Origin: HyVt-337 sp964428895
GTDB lineage: Bacteria > Planctomycetota > Phycisphaerae > SM23-33
DNA: 24,856 nt
Direction: 5' to 3'
Assembly: GCA_964428895.1 (NCBI GenBank)
Contig: CAYRZU010000056.1
Coordinates: forward strand, 1-24,856
Position numbers and translations under genes: made by a program. Shown here piece by piece: positions 15,418-21,429 of this stretch (its first letter is position 1; every line of letters begins with the position of its first letter). Below the pieces are notes generated by a model, which worked only from the letters and a program-made list of their open reading frames with translations, searched no databases and was not told the origin of the DNA.

Positions 15418-16137
15418 GTGATCGACGCGGTGATTTTTGATTTCGGCCAAACGCTGGTGAACTCGGCGGAGGGGTTTCGGTCCGCCGAGAAGCTGGCCGA
15501 GGCCAAGCTGTTCACCGACCTGTCGCTGACGGACTGGGACGACTTCCTGGCCACCTACCGCCGCATCCGAAAGACGTTCCAAGGGCGGGGCAACTTCTCC
15601 CGCCTGGAGGCCTGGCAGGAACTGTACTGGCAGTACTGTCGCGATACCGACGACCCCCTGCTGGGGCAGTGGGAGTTGGAGTACTGGCAGCATGTCAGCG
15701 CCAAGACCAAGGCCTTCCCCGAAACCGAAAGCGTGCTGGCCAAGCTGGCCGAAACGCACCGGCTCGGCATCATCACCAACACCGAAGGGCAGATGATCGC
15801 CATCGAACATCGGGTCCATCACTTCCCGGAACTCAAGAAGTACTTCGGGTCGCTGGTGATCGCCGGGGATGACGACATCCCCGCCAAGCCCGCCCACCAG
15901 GCCTTCGAGTTGTGTTTGGCCGAATTGGGTGTTGCGGCCGACCGGGCGGCCTTCGTCGGCGACGACTGGCGAATGGACATCGGCGGCGCCCGCGACGCCG
16001 GCCTGCACCCGATCTGGATCCGCCACCGACTGGTGGAGCGAAACTGGCCCGACGTCGAAGCCGGGGTGCCCGTCATTGAATCTCTGGAGCCCTTGCTCCA
16101 GCTCGACTCCCTGCTAGCCGCCGGCAAGCCGACCTAA
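15418..16137 (+). CDS. HAD-superfamily hydrolase (HAD-IA type)
   Basis: A 239-residue HAD-fold hydrolase starting at GTG with AAAGGCGG upstream. Motif I is DFGQTL near residue 7, with the nucleophilic Asp but Gly at the +2 position where phosphatases often have a second Asp. Motif II is IITNT, motif III Lys is in IPAKPAHQ and motif IV is FVGDDWRMDIGGARDAG. The cap inserts after motif I (about residues 20-95) and is of the helical type. Many HAD-IA proteins with DFG in motif I are annotated phosphatases, but known enzymes without the +2 Asp include dehalogenases and phosphonoacetaldehyde hydrolase, so the substrate is open. It is co-directional with the aldehyde dehydrogenase gene 28 bases upstream. 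Confidence 0.83.
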   Translation: MIDAVIFDFGQTLVNSAEGFRSAEKLAEAKLFTDLSLTDWDDFLATYRRIRKTFQGRGNFSRLEAWQELYWQYCRDTDDPLLGQWELEYWQHVSAKTKAFPETESVLAKLAETHRLGIITNTEGQMIAIEHRVHHFPELKKYFGSLVIAGDDDIPAKPAHQAFELCLAELGVAADRAAFVGDDWRMDIGGARDAGLHPIWIRHRLVERNWPDVEAGVPVIESLEPLLQLDSLLAAGKPT

Positions 16138-16219
16138 CTGATGGCGGCCCGGTCCGTCGCTCGACTGGCGTTGGGGATCGCATCGGCATAAGATGGTGTA
16201 GAAAGGGGCGGAATGATTC

Positions 16220-17278
16220 ATGATCAGGCGATGGACCATTGCGGGGATCGGCATGCTGGCCGCGGCCGTCTGGCTGACCGGCTGTGCACAACTGACGGTC
16301 AAGCGCTACCCGGACTTCTGGGAGCCCGGGAAGATCGAGACCGTGGAGGTTGTGCCCTTCAAGACCGCCGACGGGGTCGACCCGCTGGCAGGCAAGCGCG
16401 TGGCCCGGCGGCTGGTGACGGCCCTGGCCGACAACAAGACCTACCGATACGTCTCCTATCGACGCCTGACGGAAACCGGCGACCCGCTCGACCCGCTGCC
16501 CCAGCCGGGTGACCTGGCCCGGGCCGCCCGCCTGACCGGCCGCGTGCTGCAGTTCGACCTGATGGTGTCCGAAGAGATCCGCTATGTCGATTACGGCCCG
16601 CGCTACTACGGTGGGTACGGCTACGGGGGCCGCGGTTACCGCTATCGTCGCGGCTACGGTCGAGGCGGATACGGCTACGGCGGCGTCTACTACGAGAGCT
16701 ACTCTTACGTGCACGTGACCAGTCGCGCCTTCGTAACCGTGATGGCCGAGCTGGTCTCCGCCGAGACCGGGCAGGTAATCCACGCCACGCCCGTTCCGCT
16801 GGTGGCGGCCGTCCGGTGGGAGGGCGACCGAGCCACCACGCCCACCGAGGGCGCGCTCGACATGGCCATCGACCGGACGGTCGATCAACTGGTGCAGGAG
16901 TTCGCTGTCACGGAGGTCACCCTCGAGCTAGAGCCCGACGACGCCCTCCGCATTGCCGACGGGATGAGCGAGACCGGCGACTGGCATGAGCGGGATCGCT
17001 TCGCGATCGACGAGGACAAGATGGTGGTCGTGGTCGACCTACCCCCCGAGGCCCACCGCAACGCCTTCGAGTTGCGAATCCTTCGACACGGTCAACACGA
17101 GCCCGTCGCCATCCGGCCTTTCATCTGGGATCGCGATGGCGCCCTGGACGGCACGCCCTTCGTCTTCAGCCCGGCCGAGCTGGCGGCGGTCGGCGGGCCA
17201 GGCCCCTACGACGTTGCCTTCTATGCCGCCGACAAGAAGATCATGGCCCGGGGATTCAAGCTCGCCGAGCCGGACTAG
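16220..17278 (+). CDS. Putative lipoprotein with a Gly/Tyr-rich insert
   Basis: A 352-residue protein with a type II signal: basic N-terminus (MIRRW), hydrophobic stretch and lipobox LTGC with Cys22. The mature N-terminal part (VEVVPFKTADGVDPLAGKRV, then ARRLVTALA) resembles the first strand and helix of CsgG-like or DUF4136-like lipoproteins, though this is a weak match. Around residues 122-165 is a low-complexity segment of Gly, Tyr and Arg (for example PRYYGGYGYGGRGYRYRRGY). The C-terminal third is beta-rich and hydrophilic. AAAGGGG lies upstream. It is convergent with the MtmB-like operon, whose last gene ends eight bases after it. It is 82 bases from the HAD gene and may or may not share its transcript. 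Confidence 0.72.
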   Translation: MIRRWTIAGIGMLAAAVWLTGCAQLTVKRYPDFWEPGKIETVEVVPFKTADGVDPLAGKRVARRLVTALADNKTYRYVSYRRLTETGDPLDPLPQPGDLARAARLTGRVLQFDLMVSEEIRYVDYGPRYYGGYGYGGRGYRYRRGYGRGGYGYGGVYYESYSYVHVTSRAFVTVMAELVSAETGQVIHATPVPLVAAVRWEGDRATTPTEGALDMAIDRTVDQLVQEFAVTEVTLELEPDDALRIADGMSETGDWHERDRFAIDEDKMVVVVDLPPEAHRNAFELRILRHGQHEPVAIRPFIWDRDGALDGTPFVFSPAELAAVGGPGPYDVAFYAADKKIMARGFKLAEPD

Positions 17279-17286
17279 CCCTCCGG

Positions 17287-18669
17287 TCAGCGCTCGGCTG
17301 GCTTGAACCGCACGCCCAGATTCGCCAAATCGGCTTTGACCTTCTCGACCAGCTTCACGTGGTCGGCCGTCGGCTCGCCGGTGGTGGCGTCGAAGCACTC
17401 GGGGAACGGCTTGCCGCGGTCGGAATCGGCCAACTTGCTTTCGTAACCCGTCAACAGCTTATCGACCAGGGGGCTAGCCTCTTTGCGAGTTATGCCCGTG
17501 GCGCCCAACGCGATTTCCACACAGCCGCGCATTTCCATCGGCGTCAGGAAGTCGGCAAACAACGCGCCAGCCGGATGGGTGGTCTGGAATGAAACGCCCG
17601 AAGCAATCGCCGCGATCGTCGCCGCCGCCGCCTCATGGTAGTACTGCTCGGTCATGGGCCCGCCGCCGGCGTAAGGCAAGGCCAGCGTGGGGATGTTGGA
17701 GTTCCGGGCGATGGCCTGGTTGGAAACGCTCCAGCCCCACAGCACCTCGCGGGTCGTGCCGCAACCGGCCCGAAGATCCATCGGCAACGAAAGGTAATAA
17801 TCGGCTTGGTAAACCACCACGCACCAAATCGCATAGGCCGCGTTGATGATAGCCATCGCCTCCGGGCCGCCGGCAAAGCCGCCCATGATCGGCGCACTGC
17901 CCAACACGCACCGGGTGGGCGATTCCTGGCACCACGCGACCTTGGTCATCATCTCCGAGCTGGTCTTGAACTCAGCCAACGTGCCGACGATGACGCAGTC
18001 CGACTCGCGCCAGCCGGAGGCCTGGCTGGATGCGGCAATCGTGCCGCGGGCGGTTCCGGCCGCGGCCACGCCGTTGATGATGGGCAGGCCCGGCCGGCCG
18101 GCCGCCGCACATGCCTTGCGAGCAATTTGGATCGACCGAATCGCCCCGCGAACTTCCGCGGGCGACCCGGCCACCACCAGATGGCCGTCGATATGATCCA
18201 ACGCCGGCACGCTCATGGAGTCGGCCGCCGCGATCGACGCGTTGCCTTTGACGATGTTGTACGCGAACTCCTCTTTGCTGCTGACGGTCCCGGCGCCAAC
18301 GTGGTACCAGGGCCGAACGTCGCTGTCGGGCTTGCGGCTGCTGAAGACGCGAGCATCATCACCTTCACCAAAATGACACTGACCATCGTAAGCGGCGAGA
18401 TCCGCCTCGACCTCTTCCCGCGTGAAGGATACCACCCGCTTCTCGTCCTTGAAGTACACGCCGCAATCGACGAAGAACTCGATCGCCGCCTGCCAGACGC
18501 GGTCGGCCAGGTCGTCATCGGAGGGCACGGGGTTGCCGGGCTCAAACTCCAGGCCGTACTTGCTGACCAACGCCGCCGCGGTCATGTAAACGCGGTCCAG
18601 GTCGAAGTCCTGTTCGGACATGGTCGGCCCGTCGGCCGCCGCCGCACAGATATCCAGGATGTCTCGCAT
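17287..18669 (-). CDS. MtmB-family methyltransferase homologue without pyrrolysine (copy 1)
   Basis: A 460-residue homologue of monomethylamine:corrinoid methyltransferase MtmB (458 residues in Methanosarcina), aligning over its whole length. Shared segments include VSKYGLEF near residue 37, ACAAAGRPGLPI (about 186-197), IMGGFAGGPEAMAIINAAYA, and the end YESKLADSDRGKPFPECFDA. In MtmB the pyrrolysine is four residues after GRPG; here the same place is Ile198 in GRPGLPIINGV, and no in-frame TAG occurs in the gene. MtmB acidic residues near the active site (Glu229 and Glu259, from memory) appear as Ile and Gly, so methylamine demethylation by the known mechanism is unlikely. The gene follows copy 2 by 24 bases. 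The start is supported by alignment of its N-terminus with copy 2; its ribosome site is weak (GAGAAAC), suggesting coupling. The function is unknown. Confidence 0.85.
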   Translation of the reverse strand: MRDILDICAAAADGPTMSEQDFDLDRVYMTAAALVSKYGLEFEPGNPVPSDDDLADRVWQAAIEFFVDCGVYFKDEKRVVSFTREEVEADLAAYDGQCHFGEGDDARVFSSRKPDSDVRPWYHVGAGTVSSKEEFAYNIVKGNASIAAADSMSVPALDHIDGHLVVAGSPAEVRGAIRSIQIARKACAAAGRPGLPIINGVAAAGTARGTIAASSQASGWRESDCVIVGTLAEFKTSSEMMTKVAWCQESPTRCVLGSAPIMGGFAGGPEAMAIINAAYAIWCVVVYQADYYLSLPMDLRAGCGTTREVLWGWSVSNQAIARNSNIPTLALPYAGGGPMTEQYYHEAAAATIAAIASGVSFQTTHPAGALFADFLTPMEMRGCVEIALGATGITRKEASPLVDKLLTGYESKLADSDRGKPFPECFDATTGEPTADHVKLVEKVKADLANLGVRFKPAER

Positions 18670-18693
18670 GACGTTTCTCGGCTGCTCGTGGCG

Positions 18694-20064
18694 CTATGGC
18701 CGGTAAGCGAATCCCATGCCCGCCAGCTCTTCCTTGACCTCGGCGTAGAGCTCGACGTACTCCTGGCAGGGCTTGCCGGAGGCCACGTCGAAGCAGTCCT
18801 GATAGCGCTTGCCCGACGGTGCGTCGAGGATGTTGTCCTCGTATTTCTTCAAGAGCTCCACGGCCAGTTCGTTGCCTTGAGCCCGGCTCATGCCGGTGCA
18901 GGCCTCGATCAGCTCAACGGCCCCGCGCATTTCCATGGGCGTGACGTGGTCGGTCAGCACGGCCCGGGCCGGGTGCGTGGTCTGGGCCGACAGGCCCGAC
19001 GGGATCGCTGCAGCCAGATAGGCGGCCGACTCGTAGAAGAACTGCTTGGTCATCGGCCCGGCGGCGATGTACCCGAGCGACCAGACCAGCTCGCGGGTGT
19101 TCCGGCTGATGGCCTGACAACTGACCGAGACCGGCCAGAGGCAATCGCGCGGGGTCGAGCAGCTCTTGTTGACGTGGACGGGGAAGACCAGATGGTAATC
19201 GGCATCCATGATCATCCTCCCCATCAGCACGTAGGCGGTGTTGAGTACGGCGATCTCGGCCGGGCCGCCGCCGTAACCGCCGACGATCACGCCGGACTCG
19301 CCGCAGATGTTGGCGCCCCAACTACCGAGGTACGCCACCTTGGACAGCATACCGTAGCTGTACTTCATCTCCGCCAAGGCGCCGACCAGCCACCCATCGC
19401 TGGGGCGCAAGCCGAACTGAGCGCCACTGGCGGCCATGGTCGCCGCCGACGTACCAGCCGTCGAAATGCTGTTGCCGATCGCCAAGCCCGGCCGACCCGC
19501 GTGGGCCGCGGCGCTACGGGCAAGTTTCACGCCCCGAATGGCCGCCAGGACTTCCAGCGGCGTGCCGGACTGCACGGGTTGGCCGTCGATGCTGATGATG
19601 GCGGGGCAACTGAGCGAGTTCGCCTGCGGAATCGAGGCGTAGCCTTTGACCTGGCTGAAGGCGATCTCTTCGCTGGACGCGAAGATGCCCGTCCCCACGT
19701 GGAACCACGGAGGCGTATCGCTATCCGGAAGTCGTGGCGTCCAGGTGAAGCGGTCCTTGCCTTCACCCATCACACATCGTCCGCGAGCCCCCGTCACGCC
19801 GGCCAGCACTTCCTCGGTGGTGAAGCGGGCGACGGTCTTGGTGTCCGGGCACCAGAAGCCGGTGGCCACACAGAACTCGACCGCCGCTTTGAAAACGCGG
19901 TCGGCGAGTGCGTCATCGGACGGGACCGGCGTGTTGGGGTCGTAGACGATCTCGTACTTCTCACAAGCGGCGCGAAGATTCATGAAGACCACATCCAGGT
20001 CGAACGTTTCCTGGTCCATGGTTTCGCCGGCGGTGATACGACGACAAACTTCCGAAATATGCAT
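18694..20064 (-). CDS. MtmB-family methyltransferase homologue without pyrrolysine (copy 2)
   Basis: A 456-residue MtmB homologue and paralogue of the next gene in the operon. It matches MtmB in TPLEVLAAIRGVKLARSAA followed by AHAGRPGLAIGNS, in GVIVGGYGGGPAEIAVLNTA, and in the end YEDNILDAPSGKRYQDCFDV. The pyrrolysine position falls at Gly197 (GRPGLAIGNSISTAG); there is no in-frame TAG. Compared with copy 1, the residue aligned with MtmB Glu259 is kept as Glu (GESGVIVGG), while the Glu229 position is Leu. Family members transfer a methyl group from an amine to a corrinoid protein; a corrinoid protein is not in the window, and non-Pyl relatives of the MttB family act on quaternary amines such as glycine betaine, so a different methylated substrate is plausible. 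A good AAGGAGC ribosome site precedes the ATG. Confidence 0.85.
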   Translation of the reverse strand: MHISEVCRRITAGETMDQETFDLDVVFMNLRAACEKYEIVYDPNTPVPSDDALADRVFKAAVEFCVATGFWCPDTKTVARFTTEEVLAGVTGARGRCVMGEGKDRFTWTPRLPDSDTPPWFHVGTGIFASSEEIAFSQVKGYASIPQANSLSCPAIISIDGQPVQSGTPLEVLAAIRGVKLARSAAAHAGRPGLAIGNSISTAGTSAATMAASGAQFGLRPSDGWLVGALAEMKYSYGMLSKVAYLGSWGANICGESGVIVGGYGGGPAEIAVLNTAYVLMGRMIMDADYHLVFPVHVNKSCSTPRDCLWPVSVSCQAISRNTRELVWSLGYIAAGPMTKQFFYESAAYLAAAIPSGLSAQTTHPARAVLTDHVTPMEMRGAVELIEACTGMSRAQGNELAVELLKKYEDNILDAPSGKRYQDCFDVASGKPCQEYVELYAEVKEELAGMGFAYRP

Positions 20065-20097
20065 CAGGGGCTCCTTGTGGCCGTCAGGCCAAACAAC

Positions 20098-21231
20098 CTA
20101 GATCGTGGTAACGTTCATATCTTTCAGCGTCCGCTCAATCGCGCTGAGCAGATCACGCATGTCCTGCGGGAACAGCCGGCCGATATTGCCCAGCCGGAAG
20201 CACGGCGCCTGGGTCAACTTGCCGGGGTAGATCACGTAGCCCTGATCACTGAGGCGGCGGTAGAACTGCTCGAAGTCGAAGTTCTCGTCGCGCGGGTAGT
20301 GATAGGTGGTGATGATATAGCCCATGTGCTCTTCAGCCAGGTACGCCCGGAAGCCCATCTCCCGCATGCCCGTCAGCAGTGTGCGAAAGTTCTCCTGGTA
20401 GCGTCGGCCGCGCGCTTCAACGCCGCCCTCGGCCTCCAGTTCCAACAACGCTTGGTGATAGGCCAGCAGCGAATGTGTCGGCGGGGTGAAGCGGAATTGG
20501 CCGTTCGCTTCCAGCCCTTGGTACTGGGCGAACAGGTCCATGGTCAGCGAGCGAGACCAGCCCTCGGTGGTCTTGAGCGTATCGAGCTTGGCCAGGATGA
20601 ACGAGAAGCCCGGCACGCCCTCGATGTCCTTGTTGGCCGAGGAAACCAGGTAGTCGATGTGGCAGTCGGCCAGGTTGACCGGGATCGCCCCGAAGCTGCT
20701 CATCGCGTCGACGAAGTAGACCTTGCCCGCTTTGGCGACGACCTCACCGATCTCCTTGATCGGGTTCATGATGCCGGCCGTCGTCTCGCAGTGGGTGACC
20801 TCCACGTGCGTGATGGCGGGGTCGTCGGCCAGCTTGGCTGCGATATCGGCGGCGTTGATGGGCGTATTCTCGGGGTACTCCAGGACGTCCACGTCGATCC
20901 CCAGCATGCGGGCCATCTTCACTACCCGATGGCCGTAAGCGCCGTTGACCGAGGCCAACATCTTACCTTCGGCGGAAATCGTCGAAGCCACCACCGACTC
21001 CAACCCGAACGTACCGCTGCCCTGCTGCAGCACGCAGGTGTAGTCCGACTCGCTCACCCCGCCCAGCCCGACCAATCGCCGGCGGATGTCGCGAACGGCG
21101 GCGATGAATTCAACGTCGCGCGAGCCCAGATCACGCAACATCGCTTGCTTGACGGTGCGGCTGGTTGTCAGCGGACCGGGCGTGAACAGGCGCTTGTCGG
21201 CCGACCCGGAAAGTGTCCTGGCGTCTGTCAT
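20098..21231 (-). CDS. Class V aminotransferase of the 2-aminoethylphosphonate:pyruvate (PhnW) type
   Basis: A 377-residue PLP aminotransferase. The N-terminal LFTPGPLTTSRTVKQAML, VNGAYGHRVVKMA, HCETTAGIMNPI, FVDAMSSFGAIPVNLADCHI and SSANKDIEGVPGFSFI align closely with bacterial PhnW; the PLP lysine is Lys201 and the pyridine-binding Asp is Asp175. PhnW turns 2-aminoethylphosphonate and pyruvate into phosphonoacetaldehyde and alanine. The substrate-loop region DLGSRDVEF differs from the Salmonella DSCTWDDDYN sequence but occurs in other class V enzymes, so a related C2 amine is possible. A GGAGG site lies just before the ATG. It is the first gene of an operon with two MtmB-like genes (33 bases to the next), a combination that is unusual for phnW and hints at an N-methylated amine substrate. 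Confidence 0.85.
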   Translation of the reverse strand: MTDARTLSGSADKRLFTPGPLTTSRTVKQAMLRDLGSRDVEFIAAVRDIRRRLVGLGGVSESDYTCVLQQGSGTFGLESVVASTISAEGKMLASVNGAYGHRVVKMARMLGIDVDVLEYPENTPINAADIAAKLADDPAITHVEVTHCETTAGIMNPIKEIGEVVAKAGKVYFVDAMSSFGAIPVNLADCHIDYLVSSANKDIEGVPGFSFILAKLDTLKTTEGWSRSLTMDLFAQYQGLEANGQFRFTPPTHSLLAYHQALLELEAEGGVEARGRRYQENFRTLLTGMREMGFRAYLAEEHMGYIITTYHYPRDENFDFEQFYRRLSDQGYVIYPGKLTQAPCFRLGNIGRLFPQDMRDLLSAIERTLKDMNVTTI

Positions 21232-21285
21232 GAAACGACCTCCGACCGCGAGACCTACACGAAAAACGCCCGCGGTGAAACGCGA

Positions 21286-21314
21286 AGTGTCCCCGACCGA
21301 TGGCCCGGTGTCAA
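21286..21314 (-). promoter_or_regulatory. Candidate promoter for the aminotransferase-MtmB operon
   Basis: In the minus direction a perfect TTGACA (plus 21309-21314) is followed after 17 bases by GACACT (plus 21286-21291), which matches the -10 consensus at three of six positions. It lies 55-83 bases upstream of the aminotransferase ATG. A TGAACAAAT element (plus 21332-21340) lies just upstream and recurs in the region before the citrate-synthase-like pair. Confidence 0.4.
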
Positions 21315-21371
21315 ACCCCTCGGCGCTAAGTATTTGTTCAATCGGAGGGGGCCCGGGAGGGTCGAATTCAG

Positions 21372-21389
21372 CCCCCGCGGGGGTATACT
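21372..21389 (+). promoter_or_regulatory. Candidate -10 element with adjacent 12-bp palindrome
   Basis: TATACT (21384-21389) is a strong -10 match 40 bases before the ATG of the GH-like gene. Directly upstream, the perfect palindrome CCCCCGCGGGGG (21372-21383) occupies the spacer, and no good -35 is seen. A repressor or activator site overlapping the promoter is possible; a GC-rich hairpin by chance is also possible in this genome. Confidence 0.35.
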
Positions 21390-21429
21390 ACGCGGCTTCA
21401 GTAACGACCGTCCCAAGGAGTGAGGCCCC

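Noticed and set aside
15418..16137. Calling the HAD gene phnX (phosphonoacetaldehyde hydrolase)
   Set aside because: Motif I is DFGQT rather than the DWAGT-type sequence of PhnX, the protein is shorter and I cannot identify the Schiff-base lysine in the cap, so only a general HAD call is justified.
17287..20064. Possible pyrrolysine read-through in the MtmB-like genes
   Set aside because: Both genes are open over the full MtmB length without any in-frame TAG, and the pyrrolysine position is occupied by Ile or Gly, so no read-through is needed.
17287..20064. Assignment to the MttB (trimethylamine) rather than the MtmB family
   Set aside because: The length, the GRPG segment before the pyrrolysine position, the GGYGGG or GGFAGG motif and the C-terminal FxECFD/YQDCFDV block match MtmB much better than MttB.
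17635..21423. A very long open frame (over 1200 codons) on the + strand opposite the MtmB-like and aminotransferase genes
   Set aside because: It is antisense to three genes with clear family motifs, and its translation is low-complexity and shows no recognisable domain. Long antisense frames are expected in GC-rich DNA with biased third positions; the same holds for the antisense frames opposite hoxH and the DUF5107 gene.
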